DNA from: Chloranthus sessilifolius
Taxonomy: Eukaryota; Streptophyta; Magnoliopsida; Chloranthales; Chloranthaceae
Direction: 5' to 3'
DNA length: 64,000 nt
NCBI GenBank assembly: GCA_021018995.1
Contig: CM037584.1
Span: 147,143,317 to 147,207,316 of the forward strand
The notes below the pieces were generated by a model. The model had not been told where the DNA came from. It was given only the letters and a program-made list of their open reading frames with translations, and ran no database searches. Below, piece after piece: positions 10,731-22,165 of this stretch (position 1 is the first letter of the stretch; each line of letters opens with the position of its first letter). A program made the translations under genes and the position numbers.

Positions 10731-10959
10731 TTCACAGGCACTTCATTTTGTGCCAATTTATGTTTTGCTTTTCATTTCTCCTACTTTCAACATCATCTCT
10801 ACGATGTTTGAGGCACCTCTTGGCATCAATTTTCATACCTGAAAATGCACATATTCGAATTAACTTATTACACGTATTCACAACAATTTCGCACTAAACT
10901 AACACCATTTCACAAGCAAATTTGGATTAAAATTCCTATTACAAAACTTGAAGTTTTAC

Positions 10960-12519
10960 ATGGTCTACTCAAACAACTGCGAACATGCGTCACGCACGTC
11001 CGACTCGCATTCCCAAGTAGCTTCTTCTGGTGAATGGTTTCGCTATCTGACAAGCACTAATAAAATCCTTTTGGTGCATAGTACCTGTTCCTTTTGATTG
11101 AGAATTTGTACCGGCTCTTCCCTAACCGTCAAGTCTTCCTGAATTTTGATCGGTTGGTAATCTAGAACGTGAGTTGGATCATTTACGTCTCAGCATCGAC
11201 ACATGAAACACATTATGCATGCTTGAGAGTTGTGGTGGTAGAGCAACTCAATAAGTAATCTCTCCAACACGTCCTAAAACTATAAAAGGTCTCACGTAAT
11301 GTGGGCTCAACTTTCCACGCTTCCCAAAACACATCACAGCTTTAGTAGGTAAAATCTTGATGAAGACATTGTCTCTAGCCTGAAAGGAATGTACAACATT
11401 AATATTGCAACTACATGCACCTATACATCGGAGTTTGTATCGTAACTAAAGCATTAAGTTTACCTGAAACTCAATGCTCATTCTCTTAAGGTCAGCATAG
11501 CTCTTTTGTCGGCTCTGTGTGACCTTTAACCTTTCACGAATCAAACGTACTACTTCGATGGTACTTTCAATAATTTCTGGACCCAAAAAAAACTTTTCTC
11601 TCATTTCTTCCCAATTGATTGGAGATCTACATCATTTCCCATATAAAGTTTCATACGGTGCCATACTTATACTCATATGATAGTTGTTGTTGTATGCGAA
11701 CTCGATCAAAGATAAATGTTGATCCCATGATCCTTGAAAATCAAGCATACAAGCTCTAAGCATGTCTTCTATAATCTGGTTCACCCTCTCAACCTGACCG
11801 TATGTTTATGGATGGAATGCAGAACTAAAGTCTAGTCTCGTACCCATCCCTTCTTGAAACTTCTGCCAAAACTATGAGGTATACAATAGATCTCGATCTG
11901 AGACAATTCTCATAGGAATACCATGCAATCGAACAATCTCCTTCATGTACATCTCTGTAAATCTACTTGTTGTATATGTCGTATTGTATGACAAGAAATA
12001 GGCTGACTTGGTCAGTTTATCGATGACCACTCATATGGTGTTGTGCTTCCTCATTGTTCGTGGTAATCCCAAAATAAAATCCATAGAAATGGATTGCCAC
12101 TTCCATTCAGGTATCAGTAATGGTTGCAATAAACTAGATGGATGCTTGTAATCTACCTTTTCTTGCTGACACACCAAACACCTTGAGATGTATTCAACTA
12201 CATCTTTCTTCAAACCTCGCCACTAAAAAATTTTCTTCAGATCTTTGTACATCTTAGTACCACTAGGATGAATTACATATTTTGACTTATGGGCTTCTTC
12301 TAAGATGGTATGCCATAGATCGACATCGGTCAGTACACACAGACGCCCTCTGAACAGTAATGATCCATCACTCTTGATAGAGAAGTCCTGACTAGTACCG
12401 TCTATCACCCCTTGCCGGATCTTTAATAATTCGAGATCTTTCATCTGAAGCTCATAGATATAATCAAAGATCGTTAGTCTGATTATGACATTTGCTAGGA
12501 AAGCTCCTGAAGCTTTCAC
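10960..12519 (-). pseudogene. Element B integrase with chromodomain-like C-terminus
   Basis: The zinc-binding segment is seen as ISRCLVCQQEK near 12180, preceded by the H-rich HPSGTKMYKDLKK part. The catalytic core starts with WKWQSISMDFILGLPR (12040-12110). The region about 11280-11340 carries the GKLSPHYVRPF segment, typical of the C-terminal domain. Near 11020-11050 HSPEEATWECES marks a chromodomain, which directs chromoviruses to heterochromatin. Broken fossil. The order fits Tekay/Del. Confidence 0.75.
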
Positions 12520-12599
12520 CTCGATCCTTGTGTCATAGAATGATATGTTTTCTAATAGTTTTCATCTACGGAGTCCCAGAATGAGACTCGATATCTGAG

Positions 12600-13458
12600 C
12601 CGAAGTCTTTCAACTCAAATCATCTGCGACTATATTTTTCTTGCCTAGATGATATTGAATGGAGAAATCGCAGTCTTTAAGAAACTCCATCCACTGTCTG
12701 TCTCATATTCAGGTCCTTCTGTGTAAACATTTACTTGAGACTCTTGTAGTCCATGAAGATCTCAAAGGTTTCTCCATACAAGTAATGTCTCTATAGCTTT
12801 AAGGTAAATATTACCGTTGTTAATTCAAGATTATGTGTTGGATAATTCTTTTCATGATCCTTAAGCTGTCTCGACCCGTAGGCGATAACTTTCCTATTCT
12901 GGTTGAGCACACAACCTGAGCCACAGTGTGATGCATCACTATAAACAACAAAACCTCCACTTCCTGGTGGAATGGCTAACACTGGTGCGGAGGTCAATCT
13001 CCTCTTGAGTTTTTGGAAACTCTTTTCACATGCTTCAATCCACTCAAATTTAACATCTTTCCTTGTAAGTCGCGTCAGTGGCCCCAAAATCGTGGATAAC
13101 CCTTCCACAAATCTCCTATAATACCTAGCCAGATCGAGGAAACTACGAATCTCTGTTACAGTCTTTAGTTGCTTCCATTCTACCACAACCTCGATCTTTG
13201 TCGGATCTACTGTAACACCTGCTTCTGAGACTATGTGTCCCAAAAAGCTCACTTCTTTTAGCCAAGACTCACACTTGTTGAGTATTGCATATAACTGGTG
13301 TTCATGCAACGTTTGCAGAGCGATCTTCAGATGCTGCTCATGCTCTTCTCGAAACCATAAGTAGATGAGTATGTCATCCACAAACATAACCATACACATA
13401 TCCAAATGCGACTTGAACACTTTGTTCATGAGATTCATAAATGAAGCTGGTGCGTTGG
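12600..13458 (-). pseudogene. Element B reverse transcriptase (C-terminal part) and RNase H
   Basis: RT palm and thumb with MFVDDILIY (about 13380) and FLGHIVSEAGVTVDP, followed by RSFLDLARYYRRFVEG. RNase H follows with VVYSDASHCGSGCVL and YGSRQLKDHEKNYPTHNLEL. The N-terminal half of RT lies on the other side of solo LTR H (15101-15664). Confidence 0.85.
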
Positions 13459-13705
13459 TGTGCAATCGTGGATCTTATTGATTCATCGCGATGATGCGCT
13501 CGTTATAAAAAATTAGAGTCGCCACCTGGAGCTTTTGGTGTCTCGGGAAACCAAAATCAATATTGAAAGCACTAAAGAGCCAAATATGACTCTTATTTAC
13601 CGATCTACGCCAAAGGCTCTTGGGTAGGGGTTTCGGTTATCAATCGAGAAGGTGTTAGGCACCTGATTGACGGTCTTTACTATGGCCGGGTCTATATGAG
13701 GCTGG

Positions 13706-13727
13706 TTTATATATATATATATATATA
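13706..13727. repeat. (TA)n microsatellite
   Basis: About 11 TA units inside solo LTR H. Confidence 0.9.
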
Positions 13728-14183
13728 AAGAAATAAAATGAGCGGCACTTTCCCTTGCCCGAAGGCACACCGATCCTATTGAGCCTTTCCCGCTTGTCGA
13801 AATTTGGGCAGCATAATAGCTCAATTCTAGGATAGAGGAAAAGTAAAGAAGGTAGAGGAATAGAGGGGAGAGCTGGAGCTCTCGGCCCCTTGTAGCACTG
13901 ATGTGGACTTTTCCATGACTACGTTGGATGAACTTTTGATAGCTTTAATGGTTGAGAGATGGGTCTTGAACACCAAGACTAGGTGGCTAGGAGGTAGGAG
14001 AGGGAGTCTAAGGCCTTGTTCCTACAAGATATAAGATATTTAAGATGAAAAAAAGAGGTTAATGGATGAACTTAAGTTATGATATTTGTGAGGTTTTAAT
14101 ACTAAAAAGAGAGGAAAGGGACCACTAAAGGTTTCTCTCTCTTGAGAATTTTTTTCAAGCCCTAAACAAGGGGGGGTGGCTCT

Positions 14184-14193
14184 CTATTTATAG
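14184..14193 (-). promoter_or_regulatory. Solo LTR H TATA box
   Basis: CTATAAATAG on the minus strand, in the same context as the box in LTR G. Confidence 0.6.
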
Positions 14194-14501
14194 AGGAAGG
14201 GGTGATTAGTGAAGGGTTAAGTCACTAATAGGTTTAGAAATTAGGTAATGGGCAATCTAAGATTTTTGAGGTTTTCTAGAGCTTGGAGAAGAGGGATTAA
14301 GTTTAATGGTAGATGATAGGGTGGGGACTTGAATGGCAAAAAGGTGATAACTTAAGCTAATAGGGTCACTAGGGTCCTAACGAAACACACCCCAGATTTT
14401 GGGATGGTTCACAAGTCAAACCCCCAATATCAATTTTGACCATTTTTTGAAGAAAAACTCGGCCCAAACTGTTGGAAGTTAAAGACCCACAGGGGCCCAG
14501 C

Positions 14502-14886
14502 CCGATTTTACAATTTCCTGCACAAATCTATGATCTTCATTTCACCATAACTTTTGATGTACAACTTCGAATTAGGCGATTATTAGCTCGTTGGAAAGCT
14601 GAGAACCTCTACTTTTCAATGGTATAGGCCTCAGGTTGGGAAACTATCTATAAAGACTGTGCTACTCCTCTTTTCATCAGTTATTTTGGTTAGTTTGAAA
14701 CTGGCTCTATGGGTCCGATTTTACAATTTTCTGTATAAATCTTCGATCTTCATTCCACCAAAACTTTTGATGTATAACTCTAAAGTAGGAGATTCTTAGC
14801 TTGTTAGAAAGCTGAGAAACTCTACTTTCTAATGGTATAGGCCTTAGGTTGGGCAACTATTTATAAAAACTTTGGCACTCCTCTTT
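14502..14886 (-). repeat. Tandem duplication inside solo LTR H
   Basis: Two copies of a roughly 173-base unit at 14502-14674 and 14714-14886 (period about 212). Each contains CCGATTTTACAATTT, ACTTTTGATGTA, GCTGAGAA and ATGGTATAGGCC. It lies upstream of the TATA box, so the H promoter region carries a doubled block where other families carry words. Confidence 0.75.
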
Positions 14887-15100
14887 CTAATTGCTATTTA
14901 GGAGGGTTCAAAATTGGTTCGGGAAGGGTTCTAATAGTTCTGGGAAGGCTGGGGTTGATTCCTAAGGGTTTGGGAAGGGTTCTAAAGGTTTTGGGATGAT
15001 TCCTAAGGGTTTGAGAAATGCTTTCGAAAGCTCGGGGGTATGCCTTTCTCGAAGTATGTGTCGATCGGGCCTTGGGCCAAATTTGAGTGTCTACAGTTGG

Positions 15101-15664
15101 TTTAACTGAAAGGCATCACAAGAAACTCATAATGCCCATATTTGATTCGGAATGCCGTCTTTTGAACATCCTTGGCTTTCACCTTCAGTTGATGATCTTG
15201 AAAAAGAACCTTTCTCATTGCAATTGATCAAAGAGATCATCGATTATGGGTAAAGGATATCGGTTCTTGATAGTCAACTTGTTCAACTGATGATAGTCGA
15301 TGCACAATCTCATCGACCTGTCCTTTTTGTAAATAAATAAGACCGGTGCTCCCCAAGGAGACACACTTGATCTTATAAAACCTTTGTCTAAAATTTCTTG
15401 TAGCTGATCCTTCAACTCCTTCAATTCAGCTGGAGTCATTCGATAAGGCGCTTTAGATACTGCCTCTGTACCTAGGGCTAAGTCAATCGCAAACTCAACC
15501 TCTCGATCAGGTGGTAATCCCAATAACTCTTTAGGAAAAACATCTTGAAACTCACAAGCCACCAAAATTTCCGCTATAACATTCTTCTCTTCTAGCTGCT
15601 CTTGTAAAAATGCTAAGTATCCACTACATTCGTTCTGCGCGAATCGTGGAGATGAATGGTACAA
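15101..15664 (-). pseudogene. Element B reverse transcriptase, N-terminal part
   Basis: Protease-RT linker and RT fingers, with [55 protein letters not shown] and the [20 protein letters not shown] motif. The same wording is seen in element D (32162-32509). It is separated from the rest of RT by insertion H. Confidence 0.85.
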
Positions 15665-15763
15665 AGGTTGATCGCATGCCGAAAAACCTGAATGATCTAC
15701 TCACATTTGGGTGAAAGTAACCATCTTTCTCTCGCAATCGACATTCACGTCATGAGTGGATAA

Positions 15764-16059
15764 CTAGTCCATTCCAAGGATTACATCGAATCTTTGCATA
15801 TCCAACATGATCGAATCAGCCACTAATTCATGATCTTCATAATCCCTAATAGCGACTATAACTGATCGATGCACAGTGTCACTACTAACTGAATTTCTCG
15901 TTGGAACTGATACTGCCAAAATAAAATCTAAGGTCATGGGAACGACCTTCATTCTAACCGAAAATTAAGGAGTCGCAAACGAGTGAGTAGACCCTAGGTC
16001 TATCAAAAATCGTGCTTCATAACAACAATAATCGCTTTTACTATACATTTGTAAGGTAC
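15764..16059 (-). pseudogene. Element B protease region
   Basis: Aspartic protease remnant with the LIDLGSTHSF active-site segment near 15975-16010 and the downstream DVILGMD segment (15764-15790) that closes chromovirus proteases. It sits between the gag end and RT as usual for Tekay. Confidence 0.7.
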
Positions 16060-16209
16060 CTACATTATATACATACTACAAATAAGATATGTACAAAAAA
16101 AATATAACATTCAAACGTAGGAATTTAAAAGACCGCTTTAAAATTTTTGCACCTTCTTCATCTAAAATTTTTAAATAATGACATTCTGAAATTAAATGGG
16201 TAATTATAC
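16060..16209 (-). other. Intron-like AT-rich spacer at the gag-protease border, element B
   Basis: A 150-base AT-rich stretch that begins CAAG|GTATAATT and ends TAATGTAG on the minus strand. Tekay-like elements D and F have a similar AT-rich stretch with a like start at the same border. It may be an intron or merely a kept spacer. No transcript evidence is available here. Confidence 0.4.
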
Positions 16210-16851
16210 CTTGGATTACATCGTTATTGGTCTGGGTATCCTTTGTAGTAATTTCATAAGCACGACCTTGAACAATAGCTCGCGGTTGCCGTGTAGGCCG
16301 TTGCGCTGAAGTTGATACCTGATGGTTAGATTGCCTGTGCTTTTTTTTTTTTTTTTATAAAAGTGATGGTAAACTAGGCAGCAAAAACAAATTTAAATGG
16401 GGAGGGAATGAAATAGAACAACACATAAAATAATAATCTATACACAGCCTGCAAGATACAGAACTGTTGTAGCAAGTTTTAATAAGTAAGAGTTTGTTCC
16501 ATAAGGAGTGATGATCTAAACTGCAAGGGTTGTATAGTAAATCTCCAGATCTAGCTACAGATCTGGCAACTCTAAACCTACACTAGAAAGCAATGTAAAG
16601 AGAGGGTGTTTAGGTGTCACAACTAAAATAAAACTAAAAACAGAAATAAACTACAGCTAAAGAAGGGGGTAAAGGAAGAAGATGATGGAGTGAGAAAATA
16701 AAGTAAAAATAATGAGAAGCAGTTGTGGGTAAATCAGCATTACAACTCAGATCAAGAACTAGATCTGCAACAATCCTTCAGATGGCTACAAGCACATCTA
16801 TAAGGTAAAAGAATCTAACCTAACCCAAAGGCATGAACTGATATTAGGGCT

Positions 16852-16883
16852 GTATTTTATCCACTTGAATGGTCACAAAATAT
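16852..16883 (-). other. Conserved LTR hairpin, S copy 1
   Basis: In element sense the arms ATATTTTGT and ATAAAATAC surround GACCATTCAAGTGG. Several stem bases differ from A and C, yet pairing is kept at eight of nine positions. Confidence 0.55.
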
Positions 16884-17046
16884 CCTAGAGATTTCATCTA
16901 GTCAATGGATTAAATCAGAACAAGAAAAACTATTGCAGACACCATGTTTGCAAGGCTACAAGCTCATGCATTCATAGGAGCAAATAGTCCTTGAAAATCA
17001 AGTAGAAACTACAAGAAATCTCAGGTTGAATGGGGACTTAGACTCA

Positions 17047-17084
17047 GCTGGTCATTGCTACAAAAAGGTCTGCAATGATCCAGC
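17047..17084 (-). other. Inverted repeat in solo LTR S
   Basis: GCTGGTCATTGC and GCAATGATCCAGC pair around a 13-base loop with one bulge. It corresponds in place and wording to the 11-base stem in LTR A (5183-5213). Confidence 0.55.
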
Positions 17085-17248
17085 TCACAAGTCTACAATC
17101 TCTACAAGATCTCAGGTCTATTCACTGAAAATGAGATTGCAAAATAGAGGAGGAGCTGGGTTTGCAGCTATCTCGCACTTGGCTACAAGCACAAGTGCAG
17201 AGAAAAAGAATTCAGCTTAGCCCTGTGATTCAGACCAGCCTTAGGGCT

Positions 17249-17280
17249 ATACCCTGCCCACTAAAATGGTCATAGGCTAT
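17249..17280 (-). other. Conserved LTR hairpin, S copy 2
   Basis: Arms ATAGCCTAT and GCAGGGTAT in element sense around GACCATTTTAGTGG. A more diverged member of the stem-loop family. Confidence 0.4.
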
Positions 17281-17685
17281 CCCAGAGGTTATCCCAATCA
17301 CAGGGGTTAGAAATAAAACATGACACTATGGTTGTAGGGCTACAAGCTCAAGCAACCATAGGTGCATAAGACCCATATAGATTCATGTGAAGAACATAGA
17401 AAAATAAAGATTAAATGGAGCATTAAACTTGACATTTCATTACCTAAAAATGACTTACAATGACCTGCCCTCAGGGCAACAGTCTGTGTAAAATCCCAAA
17501 ATTGCTCACTATATTATTACAAACCCGATTGCAAAGCTGAAATAAACCTAGCTGCTATACAAAGCTTTAGCCCAACATTGCTGCTGTGCTAAGGAAAGAA
17601 GAAAAAGAAAATGAAAAAGGAAACTAAAACCCTAAACTAAACTTTGATCCAGCTATTCTGGATGATTTTATAAAACAGGTTTTTA

Positions 17686-17695
17686 CTATATATAG
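17686..17695 (-). promoter_or_regulatory. Solo LTR S TATA box
   Basis: CTATATATAG on the minus strand, about 190 bases downstream of the nearest CTCGAG word. Confidence 0.65.
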
Positions 17696-17884
17696 ACAGT
17701 CCATACAGTAGTAGTGTGTATTAGCCAATCAGAAATAACCACTTTTGGAGTTGGTGTCGTGGCTTATTTGTAGCCAAGTGATGCTTTGAGAAGTGTGGGA
17801 TAGCTCAGCACATTGGGATGTGTGCCCTAGAAGCTGTGGAATCCCAAAAATACCCTTGAATGTTGGAGACAGTAGCTGGAACTT

Positions 17885-18620
17885 GTGCCTCGAGCAGTTG
17901 CAGCTTCAGATTTGTTATCTTGAGTAGTTCTCGAGAGGCTGAAGGCTTCAGGTATATATCTCGAGCAGCTGGAATGCTTCAGATATTGCAGCTTGAGTAG
18001 CTCTCGAGTAGTTGATGGCTTCAGGCAACTTAAGGATTTTGGTCTTGAGCAGCTCTCGAGTAGCTCTCGACAGGATGAAATGCAGGCTTTGAAGGGCTCT
18101 AGTGGCTGGAATGGGAGCAGTGAACTGCTCGAGTTCATAAAACATGCACTTTAAAGTGCTCAACAGGTTGAATTCCCAGCTCTTCTGAGCTGCTCGAGTA
18201 GATTAATTGCAGCTCAAGAGGATTATTGAACTACTCAAGCTCATTATTAGCTTCAGTTCTCCACTCGATTGGTTGGTTGATCAGCTCGACAGGTTGGATA
18301 TATAACTTCTGAATTGCTCGAGTGCTCTCATGGAGCTTTAGCCAACTACTTGACATCTTCAATGAACTGCTCGAGAGGATGGATAGGAGCTGCTCGAGAT
18401 GCTTTATGCTTTAGATTCTTAGGCTCCCAGCTCGAGAGGTTTGATGTCTTCAGTTGTGACTACTCGAGTTCAGCTCTCCATCATTGCACAGCTCGAGTGG
18501 ATTGCTGAACTACTCGAGTTTATTAAGTACAACACCAGCCAACTGCTCCACAGGATAAACCATCTGCTCAAGGTGGGTTGAATATGCAGTTGTGAACTGC
18601 TCGAATGGGTGTGGAGCTTT
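17885..18620 (-). promoter_or_regulatory. Solo LTR S CTCGAG word cluster
   Basis: At least 14 exact CTCGAG palindromes lie between about 17889 and 18520, with further one-off variants to about 18602. The common context is GCTCGAG preceded by GAACT or GAGCT, and the spacing is irregular (20-110 bases). One would be expected per 4 kb. The sequence between words shows no other repeat. It lies in the upstream promoter half of the LTR. Confidence 0.85.
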
Positions 18621-20387
18621 AGCAATGTACTTAGATTTGTGTATAGCCTCCACTCTCCAGCTGCTGCTCTTCAGTTCTACAACTCAACAACCTAGTTTTA
18701 TATGGTACAGAGGTTGCTGAACTACTTGAGCCACCATTTACTGCAACATTGATGTGTTCTGGGCTGCTTGTAAGGAGAATGTTGGAGCTGTCATGTGCCC
18801 AACTGATGTTCTGTTTAATCTGCTACAACAGCACTGTACTAAACTTTGGCTCCACTTTTCACCCTCAACAGGCCTTCTAAGACCCCGAAGAATACTAAAT
18901 AGCCCCAATGGTGTGAACCACCATGGTGCATTCATTGTAAACTCATCAGCTCCTCAGCTTAACACAAAATTCCTTCTTTTTGGCACTAAAAGGATGGATT
19001 GCAGCACTAAGCTATATTTTCCTGTTATCTATAAAAACACACTTAAAAACACATTATTTACCAGCTCAAAGGTCCATCAAAGGATAGGTTAGGAGGTGAA
19101 AAGTGGTACTTTTTAGAGATTAACAATACCTTACCCTCATTTCTTAACTTTGGGTAGTCCCTTATTATATGCCTCATCTGATCACATTTAAAATATGCCC
19201 CTGTACCCTATCTATAATCCGTAGTCTTGTGCGATTTACCACAATGTGCACAAGTCTCCTGCGGAGTAGATGATGCAGCACTCGAAAATCCTTGAGCAAC
19301 TAACACTCCTGGTGTAGGTATGGATGGCCTAGCATAAGTGGCCTGACTAAACTGTCTTCGAGTTGATACTGTAAACCTCGACTTTTTATCCATCGATTCA
19401 TAGTTATTAAACCACCCTTGGTTTGCCTTTCCTTTGCTTTATTGATCCTTTCTTTTATACATCTCTTCGATGTCTTCCTCAATAACCAAGGCCTTGCTCA
19501 TCAATTCCCCATATGTTTCTAACTCAAGCACTGATATTCTATCGCGGATATTTGGCCTCAATCTGAGCTGAAACTTTTTGGCTTTCATCCGATCAGAGGC
19601 CTCATGCTCTAATGCAAACCTCGACAACCTTGTAAACTCTATTCCATACTCTCGTACGGACATCTTCCCTTGTTCCAGATTTATGAATTTCACTTCCATC
19701 TTATCTCTCACTTGTTTGGGGAAACACTCTCTATTGAATTCCTCAATGAACTCTTCCCAAGTCCATAACATACCCGGAGCAAATTGTTTCCTTGTCCTTG
19801 ATACTGACTTCCACCATGGGCCTACTTCCCCATCTAATTTGAACACATCCCATCTTACTCTCTCATCCTCAGTGCAAGGAAACACACTGAAGATCTTCTC
19901 CATCTCGTTAAACCAATTTTCTGCTTCTAGTGGTTCAGATTGTCCTGAGAAACTAGGTGGATGCATTCTTTTGAATTCTAATGTGAAAGGTTGAGGTGGT
20001 GGCGTATATCTATTTACATTATTTTCTGCCATCAGCTCAATTTGTTGTGCCATGGCATTAGCCATTGTTTCCATGGCTTGTTCCATCCTTTCTCTCTCTA
20101 CTCTTCCTTGATCTCCCTCTTTAGGAGGATTTCTTTCTCTAACAGGAGTCCTATTCAGCCCCATGGTAACATTCTCACCCAACAAAACATTATCTATTCC
20201 TGTGTCAACTCCTTCACCACTCCTTGTGGTTCGGGCTCAACCACCTCTCGGTCGTCCTCTACCTCTAGGAGGCATACTGTTCTGTTAACATGAAACAAAA
20301 GTTTCATTAATAGACGGTCCCTATACTCTGAAAAAATCTTAAACACATAGCATAAGTCTAAGATCTATTAGAAATTTTTAAACTTGA

Positions 20388-20401
20388 AGTTTTGATATCA
20401 A
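20388..20401 (-). other. Element B primer binding site (tRNA-Met type)
   Basis: Minus strand GTTGATATCAAAAC follows the LTR end CTGTCACA. It aligns with GTTGGTATCAGAGC of element D, the usual initiator-Met primer site. Confidence 0.65.
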
Positions 20402-21495
20402 CTGTGACAGCCCAGATTTCACTAACCCGAAATCCTTGCCATAGAATCATCGTTAAGGCGATCCATGAGTTACCGTATACTTAGTACATCCACACAAGCA
20501 GAATACAAAGCCGATATCTCTAATTAAGTAGATAGATTCATCATAATCAGTAAAAGAAAGTTCCACTTCTATCTTTAAAACAGATCAAAATAATGGTTCC
20601 AATTACATGCCAAGATACATGGACAAAGAACCGAAACGAACCATCGGTGATGAAAAACCATCACCTAAACAATGGTTCACAAAATAATATAAAAAATATA
20701 ATTACATGATTCACATTTCAATTTCAAAATGGCTGGATGTACCAAGCCCTAAGCACAAAATATTTTTCAGTTATGACTCAATCCCTATCTAGGGAAAAAC
20801 TCCTCAGGCAGGGGCTCAATCTCCTCCTCAGGAATGTATTTTAGATCGCTTTTCGGATCCAATTCCTTCTCTAAATCAGAACCTGTGATGTATAGTCGAA
20901 GGGTGAGCTAATAGTCTAAGTTCAATAGGGGCACATAAAAAACATTTACATCATATTGAAAGGATGGATTTCTATGACTGAGTTGCATAATTTTCATGTT
21001 TCAAATAACTCATATTCTAAGATGCATGGATCGAAGTAAAGCAAAAATTTAACAAAGTTTCATAAGCATCATTTGATTTCTAAATTCTTTTTTACAAATC
21101 AGATTGTTTCACATTCTTGTTTCACATCTTATTGTACTTAAACAAATAACTTAAATAAAATCCTAAACATATATAGTATTCAGAGCCACATATATACCTA
21201 TGGGAATCCCAATCATCGTCGTTCAATGAACTATTTTCACATATTGCATATGCCCCTGCGTTGTGAGGGATGCTTGTGCCAAACACGAAATTTTACCATT
21301 GGCCGGTGAGAAAATGAATGGATATCTCGCCATATCCGAGCACAATTTGGGATTCGTTTCACATGAACCTTAAATCGAAGTGCTGATTTTAACTTATAGT
21401 TGAACACCGTGCAAAGTGATTTACTTATAGCTAGATTTGAAGTTTCATAAGATGTCTTGCTCACACATACTTATCACACACTCATGGACTTATCA

Positions 21496-21533
21496 CACAC
21501 ACACACACACACATATTTGTCACACACACACGT
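21496..21533. repeat. (CA)n microsatellite, interrupted
   Basis: Two CA runs inside the B 5' LTR, separated by a short TATTTGT stretch. Confidence 0.8.
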
Positions 21534-21839
21534 ACTTATCATTTTCACATTTAAATCGTATGATTAATCCCTGTGCAAAGCTTAAATAATACAATTCACA
21601 TTCTTACTTATTACATCACAATTTTCATGTATTTAGTATTAATATAAATGGTTTAAGATGTTTCCCCTACCTCAATCACGCTTCATGCAAATCAAGCTAA
21701 CTAAAAACTCCTCGCGATAAATCACACTTTAACCTACTTCCCAATTCACCTAAGATTCTTTAGAAGTGCTTAAGAAAGCCTAACAACCTATATTTTCGAA
21801 AAATTTATACAAAAAGCTTAAAATAAGCCTAACTCTGAA

Positions 21840-22165
21840 TCTCACACGTGCGAGATACAGGGTGGGGCGTGCGAGTTCAATAGCACACAAATATCTCAAG
21901 CGCGCGAGTGAATAGAAGCTTGCTGAAGCCTCTTTTCCTCAGTTTCCTCGGGTGCACGAGGTTCACTCAGGCCATTTTGAAGGCATCTCGTGTAAGCGAG
22001 AAACAAGGTCGCGTGAGTGAGTCCAATGGCACCTATCAGCTCGCCGAGTGAAGCATTAGAGGCTCACTGGAGCCTCTTCTCTCATTCGTGTGAGGGTCGA
22101 TTGATCCTTTCTGAAGTCTCCTCGCGCACGCGAAAACCATAGCTCACGCGAGCGAGTTTAAGAAA
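21840..22165 (-). promoter_or_regulatory. Element B word cluster, right LTR
   Basis: Words such as CACGTGCGAG, GCGTGCGAG, CGCGCGAG, CTCGTGTAAGCGAG, GTCGCGTGAGTGAG and CACGCGAGCGAG recur every 25-50 bases. They share the pattern CTCGYGYRAGCGAG. The cluster is mirrored in the left LTR and before ORF3. Confidence 0.65.

Larger units (their letters stand above)
13459..15095 (-). mobile_element. Element H: solo LTR, Tat/Ogre type
   Basis: A 1,637-base LTR on the minus strand, from TGTAGACACTC (15095) to GATTGCACA (13459). It is flanked by the target duplication GTTGG at 13454-13458 and 15096-15100. Its start and end match LTR G (54661-56229): the TGTAGACAC start, GGCCCAAGGCCCGATC, the TCTCGAGACACCAAAAGCTC-like end region and a TTGCACA end. 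There is no internal region, so it arose by LTR-LTR recombination. It interrupts the RT of B. Unlike G, no TGGCGCAAC word is visible in it. Confidence 0.9.
16320..19125 (-). mobile_element. Element S: Athila-like solo LTR with CTCGAG words
   Basis: A 2,806-base solo LTR on the minus strand, from TGTTAATCTC (19125) to AACCATCA (16320). It is flanked by the target duplication ATACC at 16315-16319 and 19126-19130. The first 40 bases follow the same pattern as LTRs A and C (AAAGTACCACTTTTCACC). It has a TATA box (17686-17695), the CTCGAG cluster upstream of it, and two conserved hairpins downstream. A T tract (16342-16359) sits near its 3' end. It interrupts the gag of B. Confidence 0.9.
16210..20275 (-). 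pseudogene. Element B gag region, split by solo LTR S
   Basis: Starts at MPPRGRGRPRG (20275), the usual basic Tekay Gag start. The Gag domain at about 19440-20185 has PPSFSGQSEPLEAENWFNEM, WTWEEFIEEFNRECFPKQV and VREYGIEFTRLSRFA. The zinc-knuckle region (19140-19260) contains CAHCGKSHKTTD. Insertion S follows, and the gag end resumes left of 16314. Gag packages the element RNA. Broken fossil. Confidence 0.8.

Noticed and set aside
16342-16359. Poly(A) tail of a LINE-driven retroposed copy at the end of S
   Set aside because: The T tract lies inside the LTR, 22 bases from its end, and a clean ATACC target duplication flanks the whole LTR, which fits integrase insertion and solo-LTR formation.
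17885-18620. CRISPR-like array
   Set aside because: The repeated unit is only 6-10 bases with irregular spacing, the context is a plant LTR, and no cas-like genes are present.
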